A stretch of 61,471 bases of DNA, taken from assembly GCF_000754095.2 (NCBI RefSeq), contig NZ_JQSG02000006.1, forward strand, positions 181,693 to 243,163. The letters are read 5' to 3'. Below are positions 1 through 9,254 of this stretch, in pieces; positions within the stretch are counted from its first letter, which is position 1, and every line of letters begins with the position of its first letter. Source of the stretch: Acidihalobacter prosperus (GTDB taxonomy: Bacteria; Pseudomonadota; Gammaproteobacteria; DSM-5130; Acidihalobacteraceae). The position numbers and the translations under genes were made by a program. Under the pieces are notes generated by a model that saw only the letters and a program-made list of their open reading frames with translations, ran no database searches and was not told where the DNA came from.

Positions 1-455
1 TCGAAGCCCACGCTGCCGTTGTACTTGCCGCTGATCAGGTTGCGGCTGTCGCCGATCTGATCGCCGAACAGGTCGACCGCGCGGCCCAGGCTCTTCATCG
101 GCGTGTCGTGACGACCGGCGATCACCGTGCCGAAGCCGCCGGCGATGCCGACGAAGGTATTGCGGTTGCCCAGTTGCGGTTTGGCGTTGCTTGAAATCGA
201 GCTCTCGACCTGGAACAGGGCGCGCAGACCGTCGCCCAGATCCTCCGAGCCCTTGATGCCCCAGCGCGAGCTGTTCAGGGAGAACCCGGAGATGCTCTTG
301 CTGGTGGAGCTGCCGTTGGTCACACCATTGGTGGTGTTGGTGTTGAGGTAGTCGAGGGAGGCCTCGAACTTGCCGTACAGGGTCACATCCGCCTGCGCAA
401 TGGCAGGGGCCGCAATTACCGCGCCCACCGCGGCAGCGATCAGGGTTTTCTTCAT
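1..455 (-). CDS. Gram-negative porin, partial (C-terminus outside window)
   Basis: Only the first 151 residues are in the window. The start MKKTLIAAAVGAVIAAPAIA is a typical Sec signal peptide, followed by DVTLYGKFEASLDYL, the usual first beta strand of trimeric general porins of the beta/gammaproteobacterial type. Further motifs of the family are SRWGIKGSEDLGDGLRALFQ and NTFVGIAGGFGTVIAGRHDT. Such porins form passive diffusion channels in the outer membrane. ATG at 453-455. The gene is preceded by an AT-rich intergenic region with small palindromes. Family assignment is firm; substrate cannot be told. Confidence 0.9.
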   Translation of the reverse strand, partial: MKKTLIAAAVGAVIAAPAIAQADVTLYGKFEASLDYLNTNTTNGVTNGSSTSKSISGFSLNSSRWGIKGSEDLGDGLRALFQVESSISSNAKPQLGNRNTFVGIAGGFGTVIAGRHDTPMKSLGRAVDLFGDQIGDSRNLISGKYNGSVGF

Positions 456-477
456 GAGTCATGACTCCTTGCGAATT

Positions 478-572
478 TTGTTGTCAACAAGCCCTGTGTT
501 GCAGGACTGGGCCTTTATACGCGGCGAACGACACACAAGCAAGGATTTTTTTGCGAAAAACACACATATGTG
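478..572 (-). promoter_or_regulatory. AT-rich upstream region of the porin with two palindromes
   Basis: The 250 bases between the porin start and the tRNA hold no gene. They contain an inverted repeat TTGTTG-T-CAACAA (478-490) and the perfect palindrome CACATATGTG (563-572) in an otherwise AT-rich stretch that differs from the surrounding GC-rich DNA. This is where the porin promoter and an operator would be expected. No specific regulator is recognised. Confidence 0.35.
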
Positions 573-674
573 CACTCATGTAACAAAAATGCAACATAAG
601 TGAGCCCGGCGCGCGCCGCCGGCGTCTCCGCACGGCGACGCCGGCTCCCCAAAAGCCTTTCCGCCGGGCAATAA

Positions 675-699
675 AAAGGCCCCGCGGAACGGGGCCTTT
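675..699 (-). terminator. Rho-independent terminator of tRNA-Gln
   Basis: Nine-base stem AAAGGCCCC/GGGGCCTTT (675-683 with 691-699) and a 7-base loop. Read on the minus strand it is followed by a run of Us (complement of ATAAAAA at 671-677). It lies 5 bases beyond the CCA end of the tRNA. Confidence 0.85.
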
Positions 700-703
700 G
701 CGT

Positions 704-777
704 TGGCTGGGGGACTAGGATTCGAACCTAGGTTGACGGAGTCAGAGTCCGTAGTCCTGCCGCTAGACGATCCCCCA
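704..777 (-). tRNA. tRNA-Gln (anticodon CUG)
   Basis: Minus-strand cloverleaf: acceptor stem TGGGGGA/TCCCCCA, anticodon arm ACGGA-CTCTGAC-TCCGT with anticodon CTG, T arm with GGTTCGAATCC, discriminator G, and an encoded CCA end (complement at 704-706). The 71-base body plus CCA is normal for tRNA-Gln. It is followed directly by its own terminator. Confidence 0.95.
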
Positions 778-800
778 AATAACAGGTCGATCGGTCAGGA

Positions 801-1193
801 TCAGCGCTTGGAGAACTGGGTCGCGCGACGCGCCTTGCGCAGGCCGACCTTCTTGCGCTCCACCTCGCGCGCATCGCGCGTCAGGTAGCCATGGCGGCGC
901 AGCTCTGCGCGCAGGGTCTCGTCGTAGACCTGCAGCGCGCGTGCGATACCGAGACGAATGGCGCCGGCCTGGCCGCTGGAACCACCACCCTCGACCGTGA
1001 CCTTGACGTCGAACTTGTCGCTCAGCTGGACCGCCTCCAGCGGCTGGCGCGCGATCATGCGCGCGGTCTCGCGCCCGAAGTATTCGTCGATGGGCTTGGT
1101 ATTGATCGTGATCGAACCCGAGCCGGGACGTAGAAAAACACGCGCCGCGGAGCTCTTGCGACGACCGGTACCGTAATACTGAGTCAGTGCCAT
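801..1193 (-). CDS. rpsI: 30S ribosomal protein S9
   Basis: 130 residues, the usual length of S9. Recognised by the N-terminal [19 protein letters not shown] and the basic C-terminal tail ending RRATQFSKR, which reaches into the ribosomal P site near the anticodon loop. It lies 17 bases after rplM, the standard bacterial rplM-rpsI pair, and is transcribed from the promoter ahead of rplM. Confidence 0.97.
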   Translation of the reverse strand: MALTQYYGTGRRKSSAARVFLRPGSGSITINTKPIDEYFGRETARMIARQPLEAVQLSDKFDVKVTVEGGGSSGQAGAIRLGIARALQVYDETLRAELRRHGYLTRDAREVERKKVGLRKARRATQFSKR

Positions 1194-1210
1194 GAATCTT
1201 TCCTGATACG

Positions 1211-1639
1211 TTAGAGTTCGAGCGGCGCGGGCTGCTGCGCCACATGGCGGTGCTCGGCACCGGCGTAAACCTTGAGCTTCTTCTGCATGGCGCGGCCCAG
1301 CGGGTTCTTGGGCAGCATGCCCTTGACCGCGAGCTCAAGCACCTTGGTGGGATCCTTCTGCATCATCTTTTCGAAGCTCGCCGACTTCATGTTGCCGATG
1401 TAGCCGGTGTGCCGGTAGTACATCTTGTCGCTCGTCTTGGCGCCGGTCACCCGGATCTGGCCTGCGTTGACCACCACGATGTAGTCGCCGGTATCGACAT
1501 GCGGCGTGTATTCGGGCTTGTGCTTGCCGCGCAGACGGCGCGCAATCTCGGTGGCAAGGCGGCCCAGGGTCTTGTCCTTGGCATCCACCAGATACCAGTC
1601 GCGCCGCACTTCGGCCGGTTTTGCGCTAAAGGTCTTCAT
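1211..1639 (-). CDS. rplM: 50S ribosomal protein L13
   Basis: 142 residues, matching the E. coli length when started at the ATG giving [20 protein letters not shown] longer in-frame ATG 20 codons upstream has no support, and a GGAG stands ahead of the chosen start. Family motifs: [45 protein letters not shown] and [13 protein letters not shown]13 is an early assembly protein of the large subunit. First gene of the rplM-rpsI operon. Confidence 0.97.
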   Translation of the reverse strand: MKTFSAKPAEVRRDWYLVDAKDKTLGRLATEIARRLRGKHKPEYTPHVDTGDYIVVVNAGQIRVTGAKTSDKMYYRHTGYIGNMKSASFEKMMQKDPTKVLELAVKGMLPKNPLGRAMQKKLKVYAGAEHRHVAQQPAPLEL

Positions 1640-1713
1640 CGTGTCTCGCTGCTCCGAATGTGGTCTTACGCGGCGCGGCGCACACGCTCCGCCGCCCAAC
1701 AGAAAGGGGGCGA

Positions 1714-1742
1714 ATATTAACCGACGCCGGACGCGCGCGCAA
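1714..1742 (-). promoter_or_regulatory. Sigma-70 type promoter of rplM-rpsI
   Basis: On the minus strand TTGCGC (-35, complement of 1737-1742) and TAATAT (-10, complement of 1714-1719) are separated by exactly 17 bases, about 75 bases before the rplM ATG. The terminator at 1765-1785 sits just upstream and insulates the operon from the previous one. Confidence 0.6.
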
Positions 1743-1764
1743 GCGCAGTAGCCCGCATAAAAAA

Positions 1765-1785
1765 AGGCGCGGACAAACCGCGCCT
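1765..1785 (-). terminator. Rho-independent terminator (minus strand)
   Basis: Stem AGGCGCGG/CCGCGCCT (1765-1772 with 1778-1785) with a 5-base loop. On the minus strand it is followed by a U run (complement of AAAAAAA at 1759-1765). Second of two tandem terminators between the ferredoxin gene and rplM. Confidence 0.8.
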
Positions 1786-1910
1786 CAAAACTTCAAGAAC
1801 GAATCAGGGGAGATACCGACGCGGACGCTGGGTCCACATCAGTGACTCCATATATAACTGTATTCTGATTTAACGGTCAAGCCCCGCACAGGAAGGCCCG
1901 TCACGCGGAC

Positions 1911-1939
1911 ATAAAAAAAGCGCGGCCATCGGCCGCGCT
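1911..1939 (-). terminator. Rho-independent terminator (minus strand)
   Basis: Nine-base stem AGCGCGGCC/GGCCGCGCT (1919-1927 with 1931-1939), loop of three bases, and a U run on the minus strand (complement of ATAAAAAAA). It closes the transcript of the 2Fe-2S ferredoxin gene at 2046-2354. The 400 bases between that gene and rplM hold this terminator, a second one, an AT-rich stretch with the palindrome AGAATATTCT near 2020-2030, and the rplM promoter, but no convincing gene. Confidence 0.8.
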
Positions 1940-2045
1940 CAATACCACCAAAGGAGGATGGGATGCTAAGCCAAGCCGTCGCCGGCGCAGATTCACATCA
2001 CACGCTAAAATTACAATATTAGAATATTCTTGTCAATCATTGCGC

Positions 2046-2354
2046 TCATATTCTCAAGGCCTCGACCACGCGTCCGTGGCACAGGTGCTCCTCGATGATC
2101 TCATCGATATCGGCCTTGTCCTCGTACGTGTACCAGACACCCTCGGGATAGATCGCCAGCACCGGGCCTTCCTCGCAACGCCCCATGCAGCCTGCGATGT
2201 TGACCCTGACCCGGCCGGCGCCGGCGATGTTCAGCGCCTTGGTGCGCTCCTTGGCATAGGCGCGAAGATCGGCGGCGTCATGGTCGCCGCAGCTGGCCTT
2301 GCCGTTGTCACGCTGATTGGTGCAGAAGAATACATGCCGCTCGTAGTAACTCAT
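2046..2354 (-). CDS. Thioredoxin-like 2Fe-2S ferredoxin
   Basis: 102 residues. Begins MSYYERHVFFCTNQRDNGKA with the first Cys, followed by SCG and then GCMGRCEEGP with two more, the cysteine pattern of (2Fe-2S) thioredoxin-like ferredoxins. VWYTYEDKADIDEIIEEHL at the C-terminus is the typical last part of the fold. Cytosolic electron carrier; partner unknown. Monocistronic: a terminator follows and the next gene upstream ends 33 bases away on the same strand. Confidence 0.85.
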   Translation of the reverse strand: MSYYERHVFFCTNQRDNGKASCGDHDAADLRAYAKERTKALNIAGAGRVRVNIAGCMGRCEEGPVLAIYPEGVWYTYEDKADIDEIIEEHLCHGRVVEALRI

Positions 2355-2387
2355 CTCGGACTCCGAACTCGGGGAAAAGGTAAGAAG

Positions 2388-3104
2388 CTAGAAATCGTAT
2401 TCCAGCGTGACCGAAGAGATTGTATCGGTCTTGCGCGTACCCGCCGGGACATTGCTATTGTGGCTGATCGTATAACTCAGGTTCGCACTCAGGGCGCCAT
2501 AGATACTCATCTTGAGCGCGCTGACGGCCTTGACGAAGGTGTTGTTCACGCCGATTTCGCTGGAAACATGCTGGGTGAACGAGGAATGGGCCGTGATATC
2601 GAACTCGTAGCCCAGACCCAGACGACCGATACCTACGCTGCGCGCACCGCCTTCCGTCAACCGACTCTGTCGCGCACCCGCACCGATCTCGACATCCAGC
2701 GTCTGCCGAGCGCTATCGTACAAACGCCGGCCAAGGCCCGCCACCTCGGACACCTGGTAGTCGTAGCCGCTGAACCGCACCGCCTGCGCATTGATCAGGC
2801 CAAACAGGTAATTATGCTTGCTGAAGGAATAACGGGTCTGATTCGACCCCTCCCAGCTCTGGGCGTTGGTGGTGCCGTCGCTCGAGGCGTACAGGCCGCT
2901 GAAGCGCAGCGTATTCTGCCAGGGCGCGCGCAGATAGTTGAGCTTGAACTTGCCGTTGGCCGTACTCGATTGCGTATTGCCCGTCGTCTGCACGCCGCCC
3001 AGCTGGATGTTGCCCGACCAGCCCGTCGGCGGCGACGCGGCAAACGCCGGGGCGCAGCACGCGCACAGGGCACACGAGGCGGTAACATAGGCAAACAAAC
3101 GCAT
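2388..3104 (-). CDS. DUF481 family outer-membrane beta-barrel protein
   Basis: 238 residues from the ATG giving MRLFAYVTASCALCACCAPAFAASPP, a signal peptide; GGAGG stands 6-9 bases upstream, whereas the longer reading frame upstream lacks a signal peptide. The mature part starts WSGNIQLGGVQTTGNTQSS, the DUF481/YdiY signature, and ends SVTLEYDF with a C-terminal Phe as usual for barrel proteins. Members are described as salt-induced outer-membrane proteins of unknown function. Divergent from the Fe-S protein gene, with only 23 bases between the two starts. Confidence 0.8.
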   Translation of the reverse strand: MRLFAYVTASCALCACCAPAFAASPPTGWSGNIQLGGVQTTGNTQSSTANGKFKLNYLRAPWQNTLRFSGLYASSDGTTNAQSWEGSNQTRYSFSKHNYLFGLINAQAVRFSGYDYQVSEVAGLGRRLYDSARQTLDVEIGAGARQSRLTEGGARSVGIGRLGLGYEFDITAHSSFTQHVSSEIGVNNTFVKAVSALKMSIYGALSANLSYTISHNSNVPAGTRKTDTISSVTLEYDF

Positions 3105-3127
3105 GAAGAACCTCCGGTGAGTTGACG

Positions 3128-4426
3128 ATGAATGTCCCCAAGGCCCGCGCTGCGGCAAATCCCGAACGGTTCGCGGCGACGGACAGCTGTGTGCAGTGCG
3201 GCCTGTGTCTCCCGCATTGCCCCACCTATCTGCAGACGCGCGACGAGGGTGATTCGCCCCGTGGCCGGATCGCCTTGATACAGGCGATGGCACGCGGCGA
3301 ACTCGCCGCCGACGCGCGTATGGTCGCGCACTTGGACGGCTGCCTGACATGCCGTGCGTGCGAGGCCATGTGCCCCTCCCATGTGCCCTACGCAAGCCTG
3401 CTCGATGCCGCCCGGAGCGAGCTCGCAGCACGCGGCGATGCCCCGAAAACCAGACCGCTCGAAGCCTGGCTCCTGCAGCGCTTCACCCACAGCCGCGGCT
3501 TCCGCAACATTGCGCATGGTCTCCTGCGGGCCTGGCAGCTCGGCGGCGCCGGGCGTCTGCGCGGGCTTTCCGGCAACGGCCGCCTTGCAGGCGCGGGCAG
3601 GCTACACAGCCTGCTCCCGCCCATGCAAAAGACCACACTCCTCGAAATGGATCAATCGTCGCCCGACGATGCGCCGGGCGACGCCGATGTGCAGCTGTTT
3701 ACCGGCTGCGCCGGCGAACTGTTCGACCGGCAAACGCTGGCCGCAGCCAAACAGGTTCTCGAACGCCTCGGCTACCGCGTACGCATCCCCGCCGCGCAGA
3801 CCTGTTGCGGCGCGCTGCATCTGCACGCCGGCGACGCGGCCGCCGCACGCGCGCTGCAGCGCGCCAACCAGGCCGCCTTCCGCGACGACCTGCCCATTCT
3901 GACCACCGCGAGCGGCTGCGGTGCGACGCTGCAGGACGCCGTCTCCTGGTACGGCGAGGACGCGCGCGGGATGGCGCGCGCCACCGAGGACATCAGCGGC
4001 TTTCTGCTGCGCGCCGACTGGTCAGGCATCGCCTACACGGACGATCCGCTCCGCGTCGCGCTGCACACGCCCTGCTCCCTGAAACACGCCATGCACGGCG
4101 AGGCTGCGGTACACGCCCTGCTCGCCCGCCTGCCCGGCGTCGAGCTGATCGAATTGACGCATGAGGGCCGTTGCTGTGGCGCGGCCGGACGCCACATGAT
4201 CGATCACCCCAAGATGGCCGACGCCCTGGCGGATGAGCGGATATCCGAACTGACGTCGCAACCGCCCGACCTGCTGGTGAGCTCGAACATCGGTTGCGCC
4301 CTGCATCTGCGCGCCGCCCTGCGCCGCGCCGACGTGACCGTCGACATCGTGCATCCGGTCAGCCTGATTGCCAGGCGCATCGCCGGTCCCGACGCGCCTC
4401 TTGCGGCATCCGGAAGCGTCGCTTAG
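3128..4426 (+). CDS. glcF: Glycolate-oxidase-type iron-sulfur subunit (GlcF-like)
   Basis: About 432 residues from ATG 3128; an in-frame TTG at 3122 is also possible. Two 4Fe-4S motifs, CVQCGLCLPHCP and CLTCRACEAMCP, lie in the first 85 residues. Two CCG domains follow (TGCAGELFD, QTCCGALHLHAGD; TPCSLKHAM, GRCCGAAGRHM). This is the layout of GlcF, the electron-transfer subunit of glycolate dehydrogenase. In a Rubisco-dependent organism glycolate comes from phosphoglycolate, whose phosphatase is also in this window. The flavin subunits GlcD/GlcE are not in the window, so a related CCG protein such as LutA cannot be excluded. The coq7 start is 9 bases downstream. Confidence 0.75.
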   Translation: MNVPKARAAANPERFAATDSCVQCGLCLPHCPTYLQTRDEGDSPRGRIALIQAMARGELAADARMVAHLDGCLTCRACEAMCPSHVPYASLLDAARSELAARGDAPKTRPLEAWLLQRFTHSRGFRNIAHGLLRAWQLGGAGRLRGLSGNGRLAGAGRLHSLLPPMQKTTLLEMDQSSPDDAPGDADVQLFTGCAGELFDRQTLAAAKQVLERLGYRVRIPAAQTCCGALHLHAGDAAAARALQRANQAAFRDDLPILTTASGCGATLQDAVSWYGEDARGMARATEDISGFLLRADWSGIAYTDDPLRVALHTPCSLKHAMHGEAAVHALLARLPGVELIELTHEGRCCGAAGRHMIDHPKMADALADERISELTSQPPDLLVSSNIGCALHLRAALRRADVTVDIVHPVSLIARRIAGPDAPLAASGSVA

Positions 4427-4435
4427 GCTAACGCC

Positions 4436-5074
4436 ATGCGACAACTCAGCCCGCTAGACCGGTTCATAGGCGCGATCGACCAATCCCTGCGCACGGTCTA
4501 TGCCACGCCGCCGACCACCGGACGACCCAACCCGGCCGCGGGGCTGCCCGAGGCCGACCTCGACGAGGCCGGGCGCCGGCTTGCCGGCCGCCTGCTGCGC
4601 GTCGACCACGCCGGCGAGGTCGCCGCGCAAGGCCTCTACCAGGGGCAGGCCATCACCGCCCGCGATGCCGGCATCCGCGAACAGATGCAGCGGTCCGCCG
4701 ACGAGGAAAACGATCACCTCGCCTGGTGCGAATCGCGCCTCGAAGCACTGGAAGCGCACAAAAGCTACCTCAACCCGTTCTGGTACTGGGGCAGTTTCGG
4801 TATCGGCGCCCTGGCGGGACTCGCCGGCGACCGCTGGAGCCTGGGATTCGTCGACGAAACGGAACAGCAGGTGGTGCGGCATATCGACGAGCACCTGCAG
4901 AAGCTGCCGCAGGACGACCAGCGCAGCCGGGCGGTCCTCGCGCAGATGCGCGAGGACGAGGCGCACCACGCCTACAAGGCGCGCACGGCCGGCGCGGCCA
5001 AGCTGCCCGCTCCCGTACGCGGCATGATGCGCATCGTGTCCAAGGTCATGACGACGACGGCCGAAGGCCTGTAG
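4436..5074 (+). CDS. coq7: Demethoxyubiquinone hydroxylase Coq7
   Basis: 212 residues. Di-iron carboxylate protein that performs the C6 hydroxylation step of ubiquinone synthesis at the membrane. Seen: LLRVDHAGEVAAQGLYQGQ with the first Glu ligand, SADEENDHLAWCESRL with an ExxH, SFGIGALAGLAGD as membrane-binding helix, VRHIDEHL and MREDEAHHAYKA with the second ExxH. Coq7 replaces the flavin enzyme UbiF in many non-enteric proteobacteria. Ubiquinone use fits aerobic respiration. Confidence 0.93.
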   Translation: MRQLSPLDRFIGAIDQSLRTVYATPPTTGRPNPAAGLPEADLDEAGRRLAGRLLRVDHAGEVAAQGLYQGQAITARDAGIREQMQRSADEENDHLAWCESRLEALEAHKSYLNPFWYWGSFGIGALAGLAGDRWSLGFVDETEQQVVRHIDEHLQKLPQDDQRSRAVLAQMREDEAHHAYKARTAGAAKLPAPVRGMMRIVSKVMTTTAEGL

Positions 5075-5079
5075 TCAGC

Positions 5080-5892
5080 TCAGCGGGCGCGCACCATGTT
5101 GCGGCCGTAGAAGATTTCCGACATCTCCCGCTTCAGGCGGCGCTCGATCTTCTTGAGCTCGGCGGCCGTATAGTCGCCCCGCCCCATGCCAAACAGGTAA
5201 TTGTCGATATCGAAATTCTTGAGCAGCATCTTGGTATGGAAGATGTGCTCCTGATAGACGTTGACGTCGATCATCTGATAGCTCTCGCGGGTATCGCTGG
5301 CGAGGAAGTTCTGGATCGAGTTGATCTTGTGGTCGATGTAGTGCTTCTTGCCGCGGATGTCGCGGGTGAAGCCGCGCACGCGGTAATCCACGGTCACGAT
5401 GTCGGATTCGAAGCTGTGGATCAGATAGTTCAACGCGCGCAGCGGCGAGATGCGCCCGCAGGTGGACACATCGATATCGGCGCGAAAGGTGCTGATGCCA
5501 CCCTGCGGGTGACTCTCGGGATAGGTGTGCACCGTAATGTGGCTCTTGTCCAGATGCGCGAGCACCGTCTCCGGCAGCGGCCCCGGCTCCTCGACGTTTT
5601 CGACCTGCTCGGAAACGACCGGCTCCTCCGAAATCAGCATCACCACGCTGGCGCCCTGCGGCTCGTAGTCCTGCTGGGAAACATCGAGGATGTTGGCACC
5701 GATGATGTCCGCCACCTCGGTGATGATCTGCGTCAGTCGCGTGGCATTGTAGACCTCGTCGATATACGCGATGTACTCGGCCCGGTGCTCCTCGGTCTGC
5801 GCGTAGCAGATGTCGTAGATATTGAAGCTCAGGCTCTTGGTCAGATTGTTGAAACCATGGAGCTTGATCTTGCGCTGCTTGGCCTTGGGCAC
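5080..5892 (-). CDS. speD: S-adenosylmethionine decarboxylase proenzyme
   Basis: 270 residues, close to the 264 of E. coli SpeD (class 1A). It supplies decarboxylated SAM for spermidine synthesis. The proenzyme cleaves itself to form a pyruvoyl group; the expected site is Lys116-Ser117 in [16 protein letters not shown]. The family motif [20 protein letters not shown] contains the catalytic Cys. Convergent with coq7, with 5 bases between the stops. No spermidine synthase gene is adjacent. Confidence 0.95.
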   Translation of the reverse strand: MPKAKQRKIKLHGFNNLTKSLSFNIYDICYAQTEEHRAEYIAYIDEVYNATRLTQIITEVADIIGANILDVSQQDYEPQGASVVMLISEEPVVSEQVENVEEPGPLPETVLAHLDKSHITVHTYPESHPQGGISTFRADIDVSTCGRISPLRALNYLIHSFESDIVTVDYRVRGFTRDIRGKKHYIDHKINSIQNFLASDTRESYQMIDVNVYQEHIFHTKMLLKNFDIDNYLFGMGRGDYTAAELKKIERRLKREMSEIFYGRNMVRAR

Positions 5893-5923
5893 CCGCTGCG
5901 TCCTCCTGGAAGTAATGCTCGAT

Positions 5924-6328
5924 TCAGCCGCAGGCGGCGGCGACGGGCGGATGATAGATCATTTGCACCCGGTTGCCATCCGGGTCGAAGCAATAGAAGC
6001 TGCGCGCGCCGTCACGATGGGTTCGCGGCGGCTTGTCGATCGGCACGTCATGCGCCTGCAGGAACTCGAACCAGGCGTCTACATCTTCCGGCTTGCGCAG
6101 GATGAAACCCAGATGATCCAGGCGCTGCCCGGATTCCGCGTGCGCGGAATCGAGTGCACGATGCAGGGCGAGATTGTCGCAGCCCGAGCACAAATAGAGG
6201 TTGTCCGGGTCGGGGCGCCATTCCACCGCCATGCCGAGCAGATCGACGTAGAATCGCTCGGCGGCTTCCAGATTGATGACGTTCAACGCCAGATGGCGCA
6301 TCCCGCCCGTCGCAGGTGGACGTTGCAT
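5924..6328 (-). CDS. VOC (glyoxalase/dioxygenase) superfamily protein
   Basis: 134 residues in two babbb modules: [26 protein letters not shown] with a conserved His near the start, [21 protein letters not shown], and the closing [21 protein letters not shown] proteins use a divalent metal for isomerase, lyase or dioxygenase chemistry. The last metal position, usually Glu, reads Gln-Met here, so the metal site may differ. Substrate unknown. Followed by the OsmC gene reading the same way. Confidence 0.75.
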   Translation of the reverse strand: MQRPPATGGMRHLALNVINLEAAERFYVDLLGMAVEWRPDPDNLYLCSGCDNLALHRALDSAHAESGQRLDHLGFILRKPEDVDAWFEFLQAHDVPIDKPPRTHRDGARSFYCFDPDGNRVQMIYHPPVAAACG

Positions 6329-6358
6329 GTCAGTCTCCCGATATCCCCGAGCCGCGTG

Positions 6359-6775
6359 TCAGGTCGACACGATCTCGAAGTCGTGTGTGATGTCGGCGGT
6401 CTGGCCGAGCATGATCGACGCTGAGCAGTACTTCTCCGCCGACAGCTGCACCGCCTGAGCGACGCGTTTCTCGCTGAGCTCATGGCCGCTGACCACGAAA
6501 TGCGCGTGTATGCGGGTAAACACCTTCGGCTCCTCGCTGGCGCGTTCGGCTTCAAGATGCACCTCGCAGCCGGTGATCGCCTGCCGACCACGCCTGAGGA
6601 TATTGACCACGTCGAAGGAGGAGCAGCCGCCCATGCCGAGCAGCAGCATCTCCATGGGACGCACGCCGAGATTGCGGCCGCCGAACTCCGGCGCACCGTC
6701 CATGACCACGGAGTGGCCGCTTTCGGACTCGCCGACGAAGCTCATGTGATCCAACCATTTGACACGGGCCTTCAT
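6359..6775 (-). CDS. OsmC/YhfA-type organic hydroperoxide-handling protein
   Basis: 138 residues. Contains MLLLGMGGCSSFDVVNILRR and, near the C-terminus, QLSAEKYCSASIML; the two cysteines sit where the peroxidatic and resolving cysteines of OsmC-type proteins lie. MKARVKWLDHMSFVGESESGH is the usual start. Likely thiol-dependent reduction of organic peroxides in the cytosol. It sits 35 bases downstream of trpC, so it may be read through from the trp operon. Confidence 0.82.
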   Translation of the reverse strand: MKARVKWLDHMSFVGESESGHSVVMDGAPEFGGRNLGVRPMEMLLLGMGGCSSFDVVNILRRGRQAITGCEVHLEAERASEEPKVFTRIHAHFVVSGHELSEKRVAQAVQLSAEKYCSASIMLGQTADITHDFEIVST

Positions 6776-6810
6776 CTTCGTTCACCTCCAGCGCGCATGT
6801 CGGCGCGGCA

Positions 6811-7611
6811 TCAGTCGAACAGCGCGGCGAGCTGCGCGCCGGGATCATCCGCGCGCATGAAGGCTTCGCCGACCAGAAATGCGTGCACGCCAGCCGCCCG
6901 CATGCGCGCGACATCAGCCGGCGCGTGAATGCCGCTTTCGGTCACCACGCGACGCGACGCAGGCAGGCGCGACAATAGATCCAGGGTGGTCTCCAGACGC
7001 GTCTCGAAGGTGCGCAGGTTGCGATTGTTGATGCCGAGCAGACCGCCGGGCAGCGCCAGGGCGCGCGCCAGTTCGTCGGCGTCGTGCACCTCGATCAGCG
7101 CATCCATCCCCAACTCTCGGGACAGTGCGAGGCAATCGGCCAGCATCGCATCGTCGAGCGCCGCGACGATAAGCAGTATGCAGTCCGCACCCAGCACACG
7201 CGCCTCATAGACCTGATACGGGTCGATCACGAAATCCTTGCGCAGCACGGGCAGCTTGCAGGCCTGGCGCGCCGCCTGCAGAAAGGTGTCGTCGCCCTGA
7301 AAGAAATCGCGGTCGGTCAGCACCGACAGACAGCTGGCGCCGCCGGCGGCGTAGCTGCGGGCGATCGCGGGAGGATCGAAATGCTCGCGGATCAGCCCCT
7401 TGCTGGGCGAAGCGCGCTTGATTTCGGCGATCACGGCCGCCCTTCCGGCGGCGATACTGGTCTCGAGCGCGACCGCGAAGGGGCGAACGGGCGGCGCCTG
7501 ATCGAGGCGCGCGCGCAGTCCGGCAAGCGGCAGCCGCACACGGCGCTCAGCGAGCTCTTCCGCCTTGCGGGCCAGAATGGTCCGCAGGATGTCGTGCGCA
7601 GGCGCATTCAT
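6811..7611 (-). CDS. trpC: Indole-3-glycerol phosphate synthase
   Basis: 266 residues, the normal length of a stand-alone TrpC. Catalyses ring closure of CdRP to indole-3-glycerol phosphate. Motifs of the TIM barrel: [16 protein letters not shown] (catalytic Glu and Lys), [43 protein letters not shown] and [12 protein letters not shown]. Not fused to TrpF, unlike E. coli. Overlaps the trpD stop by ATGA, which indicates translational coupling. Last gene of trpEGDC. Confidence 0.97.
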   Translation of the reverse strand: MNAPAHDILRTILARKAEELAERRVRLPLAGLRARLDQAPPVRPFAVALETSIAAGRAAVIAEIKRASPSKGLIREHFDPPAIARSYAAGGASCLSVLTDRDFFQGDDTFLQAARQACKLPVLRKDFVIDPYQVYEARVLGADCILLIVAALDDAMLADCLALSRELGMDALIEVHDADELARALALPGGLLGINNRNLRTFETRLETTLDLLSRLPASRRVVTESGIHAPADVARMRAAGVHAFLVGEAFMRADDPGAQLAALFD

Positions 7612-8642
7612 TCCGCCGTCGCCTCCGCCAGCTGCTGCGTGAAGCGCGCGAGCGCGTCGAGCCGCCTGCGTGCCTCGCCGCTGTCGATCGCGGCGGAGGC
7701 CTGGGCGACGCCCTCGGACACGCTCGCGGCACGCCCTGACACATAAAGCGCCGCACCGGCGTTCAGCAACACGATGTCACGCGCGGCGCCCGCCTCGCCG
7801 GCCAGCACGCCCGCCATCATCGCCTGGCTGGCCGCCGGGTCCTCGACCCGGATCTCGTCCAGGGATGCGCTCGTCAGGCCGCAGTCTTCCGGCGTCAGGC
7901 GGTAACTCGAAATCCTGCCGTCGCGCAATTCGGCCACGCGCGTGGGCGCGGCGATGCTGATCTCATCGAGCCCGTCCTCGGCATGCACCACCATCACATG
8001 CCGGCTACCGAGTCGCTGCAGCACCTCGGCCAGTGGCTCCAGCCATCGCGAGCTGTAGACGCCCAGGACCTGATTGTGCACGCCGGCCGGGTTGGTCAGC
8101 GGGCCGAGCACGTTGAAGATCGTGCGCACGCCCATCTCGCGACGCGGGCCGATGGCGTGCTTCATGGCGGCATGGTGCATGGGCGCGAACATGAAGCCGA
8201 CGCCAACCTGCTCGACACAGCGTGCGATCTGTTCCGGCTTCAGGTCCAGGCGCACGCCGATGGCCTCGAGCACATCCGCGGAACCCGACGAACTCGAGAC
8301 CGAACGGTTGCCGTGCTTGGCCACGCGGCCGCCGGCGGCCGCGACCACGACGCTCGCGGTGGTCGACACGTTGAACGTGCGCGCGCCGTCGCCGCCGGTA
8401 CCGACGATGTCCACCACGCCTTCGATATCGATGCTCACCGGCGTGGCCAGGCTGCGCATCACATGCGCTGCCGCCGCCACCTCGGTGACGGTTTCGCCCT
8501 TCATCGCGAGCCCCATGAGGAAGGCCCCTATCTGCGCCGGCGTCGCCTCGCCCCCCATGATCAGACCCATGACATCGGTCATTTCGGCGGTACCCAGATC
8601 CTCGCGCGCAAGCAGTCGCGCAATGGCTTCTGCGAGGGTCAT
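7608..8642 (-). CDS. trpD: Anthranilate phosphoribosyltransferase
   Basis: 344 residues from the ATG giving [16 protein letters not shown]; the much longer open frame upstream is only the shadow of trpG. Transfers the phosphoribosyl group of PRPP to anthranilate. Motifs: [18 protein letters not shown] (glycine-rich PRPP loop), [20 protein letters not shown]-like anthranilate/PRPP segment, and [10 protein letters not shown]. Start overlaps the trpG stop by four bases (ATGA); end overlaps trpC the same way. Confidence 0.97.
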   Translation of the reverse strand: MTLAEAIARLLAREDLGTAEMTDVMGLIMGGEATPAQIGAFLMGLAMKGETVTEVAAAAHVMRSLATPVSIDIEGVVDIVGTGGDGARTFNVSTTASVVVAAAGGRVAKHGNRSVSSSSGSADVLEAIGVRLDLKPEQIARCVEQVGVGFMFAPMHHAAMKHAIGPRREMGVRTIFNVLGPLTNPAGVHNQVLGVYSSRWLEPLAEVLQRLGSRHVMVVHAEDGLDEISIAAPTRVAELRDGRISSYRLTPEDCGLTSASLDEIRVEDPAASQAMMAGVLAGEAGAARDIVLLNAGAALYVSGRAASVSEGVAQASAAIDSGEARRRLDALARFTQQLAEATAE

Positions 8643-9241
8643 GCGGCGGCCCTCCGCGGCGAGTCGACCCGCAAGAAATTGGCCAGCAGCGCATGCCCTT
8701 CCGGGGTGAGAATGGATTCCGGGTGGAACTGCACGCCTTCCACCGCCAGCTCGCGATGACGCAGCCCCATGATCTCGTCGAAGCCGCCCGCCTCGTTTTC
8801 GGTCCAGGCGGTGATCTCCAACGCATCGGGCAACCCGTCGCGCGCCACCACCAGCGAGTGGTAGCGCGTCGCCTGCATCGGCTCCGGCAAACCGGCAAAC
8901 ACGCCGCGGTCGGCGTGATGAATCGGCGAGGTCTTGCCGTGCATGATCTCGCGCGCATGCACCACGCGACCGCCGTACACCTGACCGATGCACTGATGCC
9001 CCAGGCAGACGCCGAGGATGGGGATGCGCCCCGCGAAACGCTCGATCACGGCCAGCGAAATGCCCGCCTCGTTGGGCGTGCAGGGCCCCGGCGATATGAC
9101 GATGTGCGAAGGCGCGAGCGCCTCGATGTCTTCGGGCGCGAGCGCATCGTTGCGGCGGACCGTCACCTCAGCCCCCAGTTCGCCGAGGTATTGCACCAAG
9201 TTGTAGGTGAAGGAATCGTAGTTGTCGATCATCAGCAGCAT
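8639..9241 (-). CDS. trpG: Anthranilate synthase component II (glutamine amidotransferase)
   Basis: 200 residues. Class I amidotransferase that passes ammonia from glutamine to TrpE. Nucleophile in [15 protein letters not shown]; His-Glu of the triad in [10 protein letters not shown]. The start [20 protein letters not shown] is the family signature. In many bacteria the same subunit also serves aminodeoxychorismate synthase (PabA); no pabB is nearby. It begins 13 bases after trpE. Confidence 0.95.
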   Translation of the reverse strand: MLLMIDNYDSFTYNLVQYLGELGAEVTVRRNDALAPEDIEALAPSHIVISPGPCTPNEAGISLAVIERFAGRIPILGVCLGHQCIGQVYGGRVVHAREIMHGKTSPIHHADRGVFAGLPEPMQATRYHSLVVARDGLPDALEITAWTENEAGGFDEIMGLRHRELAVEGVQFHPESILTPEGHALLANFLRVDSPRRAAA

Positions 9242-9254
9242 GGTATGGCCTCCC

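Noticed and set aside
1963-2022. A 19-codon plus-strand frame (MLSQAVAGADSHHTLKLQY) with a near-perfect AAGGAGG five bases upstream
   Set aside because: The ribosome site is striking, but no promoter is seen, the frame has no regulatory codon pattern and it faces away from its neighbours. Conservation in relatives would be needed to keep it.
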